A stretch of 64,000 nucleotides of DNA from contig JARFIW010001108.1 in the NCBI GenBank assembly GCA_036346225.1, forward strand, positions 4,672,501 through 4,736,500, read 5' to 3'. This stretch comes from Platerodrilus igneus. Lineage: Eukaryota; Arthropoda; Insecta; Coleoptera; Lycidae. Within the stretch, counting starts at the first letter, position 1. The number at the start of each line of letters is the position of its first letter. Below the pieces are notes generated by a model. It was not told where the DNA came from. It was given only the letters and a program-made list of their open reading frames with translations, and searched no databases. A program made the translations under genes and the position numbers. Below are positions 47,002 to 58,458 of the stretch, in pieces.

Positions 47002-47030
47002 CTGAAGAAAAGAAAATAAAATCTCGAAAG
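47002..47030 (+). ncRNA. hammerhead-like core, right arm
   Basis: CTGAAGA (47002-47008) and CTCGAAAG (47023-47030) match the left arm, but the CTTGAG that would form helix III is shortened to CAG here. Confidence 0.45.
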
Positions 47031-47081
47031 CAGTTAAAGAAAGAGTAGACTTTCTTAATTGCTGCAATCAATAAATTGAAT

Positions 47082-47082
<1 letters not shown>

Positions 47083-47117
<35 letters not shown>
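47083..47117. repeat. (TA)n array 5
   Basis: TA run joining the palindrome to family R copy 1. Confidence 0.85.
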
Positions 47118-47118
<1 letters not shown>

Positions 47119-47120
<2 letters not shown>

Positions 47121-48430
47121 TACAATAATCTCTTAAAAGCAACTTCGCTAAGTAAAGACCATGAAAAATAATGTAATAACAATAGCAATAGAAAAAAAAT
47201 CTATTAGCCGAAATGCATTTCGCAACAGTTTTGGTAATAACGTCACACCTAAACAATAGTGTATTCAAAATTTTTATATAGAAAATATTATAGACAGTCA
47301 ATGCTGATCTTATTTTATAATTAATACCCAAACAATAAGAACTGCTGTCATTACCATATCCATAATATTAAGCCAAAGCATTTAAAATGTACCAAATGGT
47401 TTCTATACAAATTTTGTTTATCTCAGTGTGACTTGAAAACAATCAGGTAACCACATTTTATATATAAGCTATACTTTATAATTAGAACTTGATCATGCAA
47501 AATTTTTCACACGATGAAACCAAATGTAGACAACATACTTTATCCTAACTTTTTAAAAAAAATATACATACACTGGGGAGAATTGATGCATTCAAAAGGT
47601 GCACATTCCGACGTCCTGTCTTCGTCCTTTGAAAATTCTACGACATTAGAAGCATCTTCAATGGAATTCAGTAGAACAACCACCGCCGCTTCTACCATTT
47701 GGTTGTCTAGTAAACCATGATCGACGATCTGTACAAGGACAGATTTAAAATTTGTAGTCGCATGAAAAAGTCCTCGGGTGTCTAAGCCATTAAGAAATAT
47801 CAAACAGTTTGTGATGATTACATTATTAGATAATTTGTATACGCGTATGTCTTGTATCACGGACTACAATTACTCGAAACGCGACCTTCAGAAACTTAGA
47901 AGGAACTGCTATACCGCATAACCGGACTTTGGAAAAAACACTCACTTTTATAACGGAAAGCAATTATATTCGGTTCGAGCCAGAAAAGTCTGTACAATAA
48001 TAATAAACCATTTAAATCGTAGCTTCTCTCGAATACATCGTACATACAAACTTCTTATATTATTTTAACAAGAGAACCACGACCAATTAGCGGGAAACCC
48101 ATCCAAAGTTCTAAATTACAGTGTGTCTAAATACGAGACAAGAAATACATACATCCAACATCACGGAAATCATGAAGGACGTGTAGGATGATTTGCTTAA
48201 CTTTTCTCATTGAAAATATAGAAACGTAAATAAACTAAATGCAAATATTTAAGAATGTGAAGGCTGTTTAATAACAGAAACCCCATGTTGTTAGTGCCAT
48301 AACAAAATAGAATATACTTCAGTGTTTTAAATTATAATTTAAAATATTTAACGTAATTTGAAGGAACTAAATAGCAACAGCTTAAACTGAAAAGGCAGCC
48401 GAAATCGTTAATAAATATTCAAATGACTGT
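47119..48430 (-). repeat. unclassified repeat family R, copy 1
   Basis: Inverted relative to 60725-62410 and collinear with it. Shared text includes CTTAAAAGCAACTTC next to the (TA)n array, AATGCATTTCGC, TTGTACAGATCGTCGATCATGG, and AACAGAAACCCCA near the far end. Each copy keeps a corresponding open frame on the same strand of the element. The element class is unknown. Confidence 0.7.
47540..47860 (-). CDS. conserved frame of family R, function unknown
   Basis: A 106-codon minus-strand frame (start codon not ATG) contains SVLVQIVDHGLLDNQMVEAA and, after a spacer, VVEFSKDEDRTSECAPFE. The inverted copy near 61.35 and 61.7 kb keeps AVLVHIVDHG and VVEFLRNKHRTSESAPFE in the same order on the matching strand. 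The overlapping frame on the other strand (47514-47720) is also open in both copies but less well conserved. I do not recognise the family. It may be part of a transposon protein or captured host sequence. Confidence 0.35.
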   Translation of the reverse strand: MIQDIRVYKLSNNVIITNCLIFLNGLDTRGLFHATTNFKSVLVQIVDHGLLDNQMVEAAVVVLLNSIEDASNVVEFSKDEDRTSECAPFECINSPQCMYIFFKKLG

Positions 48431-49183
48431 GAATAAAGTAGGAAATGCGAGAAGTTAAATAAGTTAGAACGGTAATATTCAAATGCAGGAACTGCACGTA
48501 ACAATCTGAAAAAAAATTAGTCTGGTTATTTCTACGTCATTAATAAATCCGTCTAGTTTGCGTCTGCTAGTCCTGCGACGCCCTTTTCTTCAAGGGTGTG
48601 GAATCTATTGTACATTTTTATATCCAATGTAGAACCAGTAACATTAGGATCGGACATGGTGTCCAAATTATAGGTTAATATGTACGCACTTCTATCATAC
48701 GCATTGCGCAATAAAGACCTCGTTGATGTCATATTATAACGAATTTTCTAATTGTTCTTTGGCAAACCCAGTTAGCAAGTCCTGTTGATTGCTATTTCCA
48801 TCAATATGGTAAATGTAAGTATGGCTGCGGTTGTTCTTATCGTCAGAGGATCATCCAGCTTCCGGTCCGCAAAATGTTATGAGACAGAAGAGCGTTATGG
48901 GGAGCGGGGGCAGTGTACCAGTAGTTGAGAGGTATATGGAACATTCTGGAAAGTACATTTAATCAGTTTTTGTTAAAAGGGTCTCATATTTATCTATTTC
49001 TCTGCGAAAATTGAACGTTCTTCATTTACAAGAGCTACTCTGAAGTTAACTGAATAAAAATAGAAAATGCACTTTGCAAACTGATATTCAGATGGAGATT
49101 TGAGATGGAAATGAGAAGTATTTGATGCCGTTAATAATAATGGAAATGAGATTTTGATAAGCACTAATTGACCATAAGAATCG

Positions 49184-49221
<38 letters not shown>

Positions 49222-52200
49222 CGAATTTTAGAAGAGAACATTCTCAAATTTTCAAATTTATTTGATTGTGTCTCAACTGCTACTATTTTGTTTTGAGATT
49301 TAATAAAGAAGCCTTGCTTTTGGCTTTTTTTCCTTAAACTTTTATTACATTAATTGTGATACTTTCTATTAGCATTTTCTCAGTGCTTTGAATGGTTCTA
49401 GTGCAGTTAAAAAGACTCTTAAAATCTGTTCGTAGAAATCGGTCCACGTAGTTTAATTGTTTACTTAAAAAATATGCATACCTTATGGCTTTTTTGATAT
49501 TTATTCCACCTCATATAGTATTTTTACAAAATTTTACATTTAGGGTTGACAATCCATGACCCAAGACTTTGGCATGTCTTGTTTAAGTTGTAACCTTCCC
49601 ATAATCATTTTTCGCGTTTCTCCTCTCTGAAGCCTTCGCCCGCCAGGTTTTACCTTTTTACCCCAAAGCGAATTGGTTAACCTCTTTAGCGTTATTTCTA
49701 TTTTTCGAACTATGCCTGCTTGTGCCTTTCTAGGCTAATATCCCGGCTACGCTATATCCCTTTGAAATAGTTTCCACCCTAAGTCTTCCACTTCGCAATA
49801 GAATAAAATATTAAACAAGCGAACGGTACAAAATTAGTTCAAACTAAATTAGGGATTAATATGAAATCATGCTCCTAATTCATAATTAAATAAGTATGAT
49901 ATCCTCATCATATCAAAGCTTCATCGAATAGACACTAATTGATATAGATCCCGCCAGAGTTCGTGTTTTAAGTTATGATTAATTCACAATTGTATGGTAG
50001 TAGACCCATTATCGAAGTTAGTCAAAATTAACTAAAAACTCTCATCGCTGAAATAGTTTAAATAAATTGAAACTAATTATAAATTAAAACGCTAAAGAGC
50101 TTCATCTATTGTTTATAAAAATAGCAGTTTAACAAAGCTGTGAATTATTGGACGAGGAAATAGGTTTTATTCGCTTGAACTGAAGCTTTGCTACTTTATT
50201 GTATATTTTTACCTCAACTTGTATTGATTACACCGCTTTTCCAAATAAGTGCAGCTGCTACACTATCTATTACGGGCATATGAAGCGTTAAATTATTAAA
50301 TTTGGAATTGTTCAGAAGGGTTAATTACAGTGGTACGGGAGCCGTTTCTTATATGATCAACTAAAGAAATGGAACAAAAATCGAATAATTTAACAATTAA
50401 CTACGTGGAATTTCAGGTTACGTTACCAATAACACACCCTGAAAGGCTTTCAACCTGTCGTAAATTATGCGCGCCAATTGATCTAATCTAGTCTAGTCTT
50501 TCAAAAATCGTCTAGGAATTTTATTACCTCGACCTTCTAATGAAATGGAGTTCATTTCAGAAAAATGCTACCCTATATGTGTACAGCAAGAAAACATTTG
50601 CTCACTGCGTTACCTAAATCTATTTCAATACAGCGTTATTTCATTATTCCTGTAAACAGGTATACGTGTAGATACAAAAACTTCAAGTTACTTACATTAA
50701 TTTAAACATCAACTACATAAAAATATTCCTGTAAACAAATGCACACACAATTGCGAAATTTTATAATCGAACCATTTTCAATTAAGGATAACTTAGATGA
50801 TTCATTATAATATTGACAGCACGTTTCAAATTTTCAATTAAAACTTGCAATGTCTAGATTTTAGACATCTCGTACTTTAATACTATACTTTAACTAAGAG
50901 TAAATGTTGTATAAATGCCACCAACAAAAAACAACAATTTCTAATGACCTATGACCCTCAGTTACGTCTTCAGGTAGCTAAAGATTTCCATGAAGTCAAG
51001 AGTAAACTAGTTTGCAATCTGGATCTAATTTTCACGTTTTGTTATTTAGAACCAAACCATCCAAATCTGTTAGTATTGTGGGTTATGTCGAAAATTTCCG
51101 GAATCTCACGATATTAACGCCTGTCTGTTAATGGATAACGAAAGAGGTGTAATCGACTCCCTTTCGACTGTCGCCTTTATATGTGTGCTTGTTTATAGCG
51201 CGCAAGTAATTAAATTCATGATTTTCCGTCCACTGTTTTGTGTCTGTCATTCCTACCACTTTTTTTAATTCTGGAGGGTTATGTCAGTATAGAACATCCC
51301 TATCTCACGAATCAAGCGTGAACTCATACTATTCCATTACGCGAATGTAATGTGACCACCGCAATTGCATTTTCTCATCAATCCTAATAAATTCTTTGAA
51401 TACATTTTTACTATGTTTTGAATGATATGTAACGTGATCTCTGTGAGTTTCATTAATTGGACGTCAGTGTTTTTAAGTAACAAACTACATTGTTTAAATA
51501 TACTTATGGTATTGTGTGGGGTTTAATTTGTATATAGTTCTTACACGTATGTTTCTGTAATATTAGATCTATTTCACTTTAATAATATCTATAAAAAGCT
51601 CTCCTATATTTAGGATAATCATGGCATGGAACATGCATATTAATAGTTTTATTGTTATAAATATCTTGTTTACGCTTTCTGTGGTTTTGAATTAATATTT
51701 GGACATAAGTTACGTTTAAATATGTATTCCACTGTAAAAGCTATATGTTTTTGGTTTTTAAATTATAACCCACATTTTCTTCACTAAAATTAAAAATATA
51801 TTAAAATGGCATGCTTAATGAACACTACTATTCATGAAATCAGAATATATAGGCTACATCAATATTAACTTTGTTCGTTTAAAATTAATTTTTTTCTTGT
51901 TCGTCCAGCTTCTATTTGACGTAACGCCAACTTAATTTACATACACATCAAACGTATTTATTTTAACGATATATCCATTCTATTTTATAGTACTAGCAAG
52001 TTCATACTGCGGTTGAAACTGCAAGCTTCAGCACAGTGCAGCTTATGTACGTAACTAGAACAACTTCCAGAGACCACTAGAATTTACTAGAACATTTGGA
52101 AACTTTTCTAAATTCTTTACCTTTGTATGCTTTATATTGTCTCTTTAAATGCATTCTTGCAGTTGTCAATCAATTCATGATTAGTTTAATGGCTTTATCC

Positions 52201-53334
52201 ATTTCGACTCTAGACACTTCAGTGCCTTTTCTGCAATACGTACTAAGAGAGTTAATCTTTAGCTTTTCGATAAAGCAATAATATACATCAGTACTTTCGT
52301 CAAATATTCTTTGCCATCAGCTTGTTTTTAGAAGTAGCCATACATCCCATTTTCAAACAAAGTATATATGTAATCCAGAAAGTGCTTATTACTTTTAGTC
52401 TAATTATAAAGTTCAAACTTTTGCATATCATAACTGAAACACCACTAATAAAACAAACATTACATAAAAATAAGTGTATCGTTCAAAACTCGTGTCAGGC
52501 TCCTTTTAGTCTAAAATTTTTTATTTATACTTTCAACATAATTTTATGTTTAAATTTGGCACATTAATGTGAACGAATGTAATACCCTAAAATATTATAA
52601 CTTATTAACACCGACATAGAGGAGGGTATTCAGATTATTCATTTCAAGGTTTCATCTACAGTTAGTTGATTGACAAGCAATCATCGTCGGGTGGGTGAAA
52701 GGTTTGGTAATTTGCAACGGTAGTTTTGAAGCTCGGGCTTGTAGTAGAACAAGTTCCCAAACGAGAAAGTAATTGCGGATTTGAGAAAAGTGCCGTTACA
52801 TGTGAAAGAGTTTCTAAAGTGGTTACTTTCCTTCAATACCAGTTAGATTAGTGGATCACTGACAACCCCATTTTTGTTCTGCACAACTAGGTCACTTGAG
52901 CCTTGCATCATCAACAAGTCATAGAATTTTTGTTTTTCGCCTGTTACATTTTTTTTATGTATATTATTATGTATATATTATTATAATTGGTTATCTAAAA
53001 TTTACTGGTATCAAGAGGACCTCTTCGTTGGTGCACGCTTAGGTAAAAGCGCAATTTAAACAGGAAACTCTATATAGATAAGCGTCACAATTGAATTTGC
53101 ATTAATTTATATCTACCAGTTAAATAGGTTAGATAACTATAATTGAATATATTTAAGATGTTTTTTCTTTTAGTTACACGCATGCTTGAAGATACAGCTT
53201 AGTTTAGTAGTTTGGCTGTGTTTGTTAAGCACTGTGATATTTATGTTTGGATAATGTATTTCAGCTGAATATGCTGCAGAAAGAAAAAAATATTTAAACG
53301 GTCTCTTAGGCCAACCATCGTCTAGCGAGACTGA
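48431..53334. other. long non-coding stretch
   Basis: No gene supported over about 4.9 kb. Its only notable structure is the (TA)n hairpin at 49181-49224. Short frames at 52096-52281 and 52322-52567 show no motif. Composition is uniformly AT-rich. Confidence 0.45.
49181..49224. repeat. (TA)n hairpin bounded by TCGCAA/TTGCGA
   Basis: TCGCAA, a TA run of about 32 bp and TTGCGA form one perfect palindrome of 44 bp. Confidence 0.85.
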
Positions 53335-53560
53335 AATCAGGTGGGTTCGTGCTCAACGACTTTTATTGGAGAGTATTTAAAGACGTTTCCAGAAGGGAGG
53401 GGTAAGTGAAAGTGTTGAAGTATGTATGCCCTAAAAGATTTGCATTTGCTTTTATAAAATCCACCCTTCCCCATTGAAACCTAACTGTGCATTAATTACT
53501 GTTACTTCTCCTAAGTAGAGCCTAACGTCAATTTGACATGTAGCACAGTTCACTTCAGGA
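53335..53560. repeat. unclassified dispersed repeat 3, copy 2
   Basis: Aligns with 26310-26600 (AGGTGGGTT, TATTTAAAGACGTTTCC, GCCCTAAAAG, AAAATCCACCC..CCATTGAAA, GTTACT, AACGTCAATTTGACATGTAGCACAGTT). It is more diverged and shorter. A 73-codon minus-strand frame across it is not conserved in the other copy. Confidence 0.5.
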
Positions 53561-55058
53561 AACTTTTCGAGGACAGGCATAGCACTTCTACCTATTGTCA
53601 AAACAGCCCTGTTTAATTGGCTAACGAACATCAGGAGACCGTTGATAGCCAATAACCGCACAATTTTCAACAAGAGTTTCGTAATAGTTCAGAAATAGAC
53701 GTTCAATTTAAACTTAAACTAATAATAAAAATACGTACAAAAGTTAAATACTAAAGGAATTTACGTCAAAATGACACGCAACACATTAGGGCAGGGATAT
53801 ATAAAAATTTTGGGATCTATTCCATTAGACTCTGTAAGAGTATATAGTTTTACATCATGCATTTTTTACTTTTTAATGATGCATAAAAATTCCGTTTTAT
53901 TTAGGACAGTTGTTTTCCAAATTGTTAGAACCTTTTTATTGAAATTTTCAATCAACGGTCTTACTTTATATGAACAACCTCCAGGAGCTTCATCGTCTTG
54001 TTGATTATATGAAAAATGTAGAAGCCTGAAGATTAGAAGAAATCTGTTTCTTCGAATGTAAGTTAGAAAAACGAAATATAATAGACCTCATCTGTTAATT
54101 AATAATCAGCCGTTGTCCAGCAAACATAATACAATCGACTTTGTCTAGTAGTTTCTTCTACTATCAACCTTCTTTGGCATATTTGTCTATCTGTTTAGCG
54201 ATTGTATTTGCTATTCTGTCGTTAAACAGAAACTCGAAATAGTTAACGGGTGATTTATTGAGAAGCTAAGATGGAAGAGATTTAGTGTATCTAAAGTTAA
54301 TGTTCCATTTACTAAAATTACCATCCGGTCACATAATATGTGTTTATCAATATTGGTTGCCGCATTATCTAAGGCACCTACTTACATATCACAACTCCTG
54401 ACGTTTTCTGCAAGATTGAAGTGTTAGCTTACAATAGTTCATAAGTGCTGTCTCTAATTCAAAATAGCATATATTACACTTTCTTTTGTCACAAGTCTTA
54501 TTTTGATAGTAAATGTAGGGGATTTCCAATTCTAAATTGGAAGTATATTTCCTTTCACAATTTAGCTAGTATAAGTAAGTTATGATGAACAGGAACGTGG
54601 TTTTGAATTTCCATGCAATGTCAGAGCCTATTATAAATAGCTTATTGTTTATTATACATTTCATGTGAGTGGAATGCTAAACCAGACGTTTTCTTACGCT
54701 CGAAGTAATGTGCGTCATTGCTTCAAGCAATGAGAATGGCGATATAGAAGGGGATTTTTACAAGTCGGTGTAAAACAAACGACACGGTTGGCAGATTATC
54801 CTGGGATTTTTGACAGAGCATATGAAGTGACCGTACAGTGCGGGTATGCAGTGTAGTACCTGTATAGTTCTCATCAGTTCCTTCTATCTTAATAGCTCTT
54901 TGTTTCATGATGTTGTAGGTTAGCAATAAACTTCGACCCAAATAAAATCCTGACGTACGTTTAGAAAAACAATAGTCGTAATATAAGGATTGGGCATTCA
55001 GTTCTACCTTAATTGCATAGATAAATCAAGATAAGCTTGATTTATTCAAACGAGTTAA
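53561..55058. other. non-coding, nothing recognised
   Basis: No supportable gene or repeat before the LTR element at 55063. Confidence 0.4.
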
Positions 55059-55062
55059 CGCG

Positions 55063-55643
55063 AGTTACAAATCCCCCAAATTAGGATATATATGGAATCA
55101 AATAGAATTATTAAATCTTAAGTTAGATTGTTACCATGTATAAATTGCAGGACATATTACAAAAAGTTAATGGAAGTTCATAAACCAGACATGAGAACGG
55201 ATGTGAATACATTGTATTCCAGACGAAACATGCCACTGCAGGTGCAGGTCACAGTAGGTTATAAAACAGCAATTATTAGAATTAAGATGATTGAAATGTA
55301 ATACTTTGTATTGTATAAAGAAATAGCAGACATGAGACCTGCAGATCCCACAAGCAATGGGAGGGGCAGGGATAGCATAAATACCTTCAGGAGTCCAAGA
55401 TGGTCAGTCAGTTTAGAGCTTCACAACTTTTACATTGTTGGTTGTTCAAGCTGCTCAATTTAGTTTAATTAATTAATTTAATGTTTAGTAACTTTGATTA
55501 TTTTCGAAACTAAGTCGTCAATGAACATAAAGTACCTGCTATTAAAAATTATTATTGTAATTTCTGTTTTAAATAAATTGACAGAAGAGTTTTTTGGAAG
55601 AAGCCTTTTTAAAAAGCCGCTCCTAAGGGTCCAAAACCTATCT
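55063..55643 (+). repeat. 5' LTR of the env-bearing element
   Basis: Starts AGTTACAAATCCCCC and ends CCTATCT. It is 36 bp longer than the 3' LTR because of a segment after GTATTCCAGA. The overlapping open frames on both strands (55478-55744) are by-products. Confidence 0.9.
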
Positions 55644-55658
55644 GGCGCAGACCGTAGG
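55643..55658 (+). promoter_or_regulatory. primer-binding site resembling the tRNA-Ser type
   Basis: TGGCGCAGACCGTAGG overlaps the last T of the LTR. It resembles the tRNA-Ser-type PBS known from 17.6/297-like gypsy elements. Confidence 0.75.
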
Positions 55659-55759
55659 ATTTTAGAATGGCACAAGGAGAATCCAAAATCTGAAACAAAG
55701 AACCAATTGGACGAAGTACAAGAATAGACCAAGTCCAATAACAAAGAAGAAAGAATATA

Positions 55760-55798
55760 ATGGAACTGGCAAAGAAACTCTTGTAAGTATCAAAGTTC
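55760..55798 (+). promoter_or_regulatory. leader ATG and splice-donor-like site
   Basis: A short frame beginning MELAKKL runs into CTTGTAAGT (GTAAGT at 55793-55798). Errantivirus env is made from a spliced RNA, so a donor in the leader is expected. The likeliest acceptor is TTTATTATAG ending at 56391, just before the first ATG of the env region. Confidence 0.4.
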
Positions 55799-55859
55799 AT
55801 TTTCCTAACCATTATCAACTGAATATTGATATTAGCTAGCAAGAAACAAAAATAATTTT

Positions 55860-56390
55860 TATGTACAATTTTATTATCGCAATTTTATTATTATCATTTC
55901 TGAAAAGAATTTATTCAGGAAACTTATTTTAACAAAAGAATTATATAGATGCATTCATATGCACAATTATTACAATTATTACGATAAATGAAACGATTTA
56001 TTCAGCAAGTCTGAAGCCTGAATGTATAAATAGAACGCAATTCCGTATACTATTTTATTACAGTGAAAGAATTTATTCAAAAAACTTGAAACTTAATGAT
56101 ATTATAAAGCTCTATAATTAAATGCTTTCAATGCAACAAATTAACGAATGTGTATAATTATAAAAACGTTTATGTAATTTATTATTGCAACACTTAACGA
56201 AATAATTACTCTGCAAAGTTATAAATATACACCTTAACGCGAGAGTAATTGACGAGACAATTACCCAGCAGAACTCTTCAATGTAATTATAGCACTTTAT
56301 AATTACATATAAAATATATGTAAAAGATAAGTGATTCTTTAAATAACTTTATACAAACTAGGCTTAAAAGCAGCCATTTAATTTATTATA
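55860..56390. other. AT-rich non-coding segment with diverged tandem units
   Basis: Three GA(A)TTTATTCA-type blocks at about 55906, 55998 and 56069 suggest diverged tandem units of 70-90 bp. No gag or pol text is present, so the coding genes were removed or replaced here. Confidence 0.5.
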
Positions 56391-56396
56391 GCAACA

Positions 56397-57770
56397 ATGA
56401 ACTCTGATATGAAACTCTACCTAGATCAATCCCGGTGTATGACGGAAATCAAGCACTACCAGGTATCTTCATCATCGCTTGCGAGATTTTTCTAAAATCT
56501 TTTTATAAACCCAGCGACAGCGAACGCAACGTTTTACTTTTACACCTGATAATAAGCAAACTGGCTGGCACAGCATGAACCTTGGGCAAAATGACATAAA
56601 AACCATTGTTAGAAATCAAATACCTTTAACTCAGTCAACCATACTAAAATTTAATGATACACTAAGAAAGCTAGTAAAAAACAAAAACAGTACAACAAAC
56701 AAAATATTAACTCTTGAAAGTAACATGCAGACCACAATGCTAGGAATGCGAAATTTAGTCAGACTTAACACGATATTTAACCAAATGCTATCAACCCCTA
56801 CTGTAATTCAATAAATTTTAGCCACATTAGAGAACGCAGTAACATTTGCTAAACTAAACACATTACACGCTAGTATAATAGAACCAATTGATTTATTAAA
56901 TGAACTACTACGAATCAGATCACTTTTAACTAACAGTAAACTACCCTTTGAAGTAACAGAATCTAACATACTTATATTTGAAAAAATAGCCATAGTAAAA
57001 GGTTATATAAAGAATTATGAAATTACGTTTTTAATAGAAATCCCCATTGTAGAGAATAACACATAATTATTATCATTTATTTGCTTTCCCCATGAAAGTT
57101 ACTAGCAAGTATCAAGCTATTATCCCTAAAACCAAGTTCCTTTCTCTAAATGAACGTAGGAATGGCTTCACGAATAAAAAATGCAAAGAAGTAGCACCAA
57201 GTCAATATTTATGTCAATTATTAACGACAACAGCTATTCAAACAGATAGCCCTTGTGAAGTACAATTGTTAAGATTCTCTAATCACTATCAGAATTGTGA
57301 TCCAAAACCAGTACAAATCACGAATATAAAAATTCAAAAAGTTACGGACAACAATGGATTGCTGTATTTTCGTAAGAAGTAATATTAACCGCCCTTTGTA
57401 ACCAAGACGGAAACAACTTAGCATTAATTGGAAGTAAAGTGATCACCATAAAAGAAGATTGCTATTTATAATTGAAAAACGAAATTATTCGAGTATACCA
57501 AGACCCAACAGTAACGAAAAAATTCGCAAATTTACCAGAACTACAGTTCAAGATTATACAACCCCAAGACGACGAAATCAGCAAGAAACCATTGTAACTA
57601 GAGCATCTAGACGTAGACCTCAACTAAGCCGTAAAATTAATGGACAGTTATAAAGAACGCTTAAGTGAATTAACAGTCCCAAAACTACATAATGACAACA
57701 TAAGTGTTTAGACAATTTTATTAATTATTGTACTCATTTTATTAACTATATGTATTGTACAAAATGTATC
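56397..57770 (+). pseudogene. errantivirus-type envelope gene remnant (baculovirus-F-like)
   Basis: Several plus frames between 56397 and 57770 together resemble a gypsy-type env of the baculovirus F-like family: a helical middle part (56575-56814), a segment with LLNELLRIRSLL and LPFEVTESNILIFEKI, then IPIVENNT (56815-57065), a cysteine-containing part (57092-57382), and a hydrophobic segment near 57711-57760 that would be the membrane anchor. Stops at about 56460, 56550 and 56812 and shifts near 57090, 57390 and 57460 break it. I see no furin-type cleavage site with confidence. In intact relatives the protein is a membrane fusion glycoprotein; this copy cannot make one. Confidence 0.75.
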
Positions 57771-57903
57771 TTAGATATAGAGCAAAGAAACAAATTTTAG
57801 CCGTAAGAAACAAAAAACAAAGGTAAATAAAGAAATAATAAATGAACCCTTAGGGACAATAAGTTTTAAAAATTAAGTAAAACCTTTAATTTTTATCTAC
57901 GTC

Positions 57904-57909
57904 GGGAGG
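57904..57909 (+). promoter_or_regulatory. polypurine tract
   Basis: GGGAGG sits immediately before the 3' LTR, where the plus-strand primer is expected. Confidence 0.7.
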
Positions 57910-58454
57910 AGTTACATATCCCCAAATTAAGATATATATGTAATGAAATAGAATTAATAAATCTTAAGTTAGATTGTTACAATGTATAAATTGAAGGACA
58001 TATTACAAAAGGTTAATGGAAGTTCATAAACCAGACATGAGAACGTATGTCAATACTTTGTATTCCAGATTACAAGATAGCAATTATTAGAATTAAGATA
58101 ATTAAAATGTAATACTTTGTATTGTATAAAAAAATAGCACGCATGAGATCTGAAATTCCCACAAGCAATGTGAGGGGCAAGGATAGCATAAATGCCCTCA
58201 GGAGTCCAAGCTGGCCAGTCAGTCGAGAGCTTCACAACTTTTACATTGTTGGTTGTTCAAACTACTCAATTTAGTTTAATTAATTAATTTAGTGTTTAGT
58301 AACTTTGATTATTTTTGAAACCCAATCGTCAATGAACATAACGTACCTGCAATTAAAAATTAATGTTATAATTTCTATTTTACATAAATTGATAAAAGAG
58401 TTTTTTGGAAGAAGCCTTTTTAAAAAGCCGCTCCAAAGGGCCCAAACCCTATCT
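57910..58454 (+). repeat. 3' LTR of the env-bearing element
   Basis: Starts AGTTACATATCCCC, ends CCCTATCT and is followed by CGCG. It is collinear with the 5' LTR apart from the 36-bp indel. Confidence 0.9.
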
Positions 58455-58458
58455 CGCG

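Larger units (their letters stand above)
46228..47083. repeat. near-perfect palindrome with hammerhead-like cores in both arms
   Basis: Left arm 46228-46626 and right arm 46701-47083 are reverse complements with only small differences, mostly in A/T runs; the loop is 46627-46700. Both outer ends meet (TA)n arrays. No protein is encoded. The hammerhead-like cores and the (TA)n borders suggest a pair of Penelope-type pseudo-LTR or 3'-end units in inverted orientation; that class call is inferred. Confidence 0.8.
55063..58454 (+). mobile_element. errantivirus-like LTR element with env remnant, gag-pol deleted
   Basis: LTRs at 55063-55643 and 57910-58454 start AGTTAC and end CTATCT (AG...CT ends). 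They are flanked by the 4-bp duplication CGCG (55059-55062 and 58455-58458). A PBS follows the 5' LTR and a GGGAGG tract precedes the 3' LTR. The internal 2.27 kb lacks gag and pol: after a short leader with a splice-donor-like site there is about 600 bp of AT-rich non-coding DNA, then an env remnant. The LTRs differ by a 36-bp indel and many substitutions, so the insertion is old. It is an insect endogenous retrovirus relic, not capable of independent replication. Confidence 0.9.
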
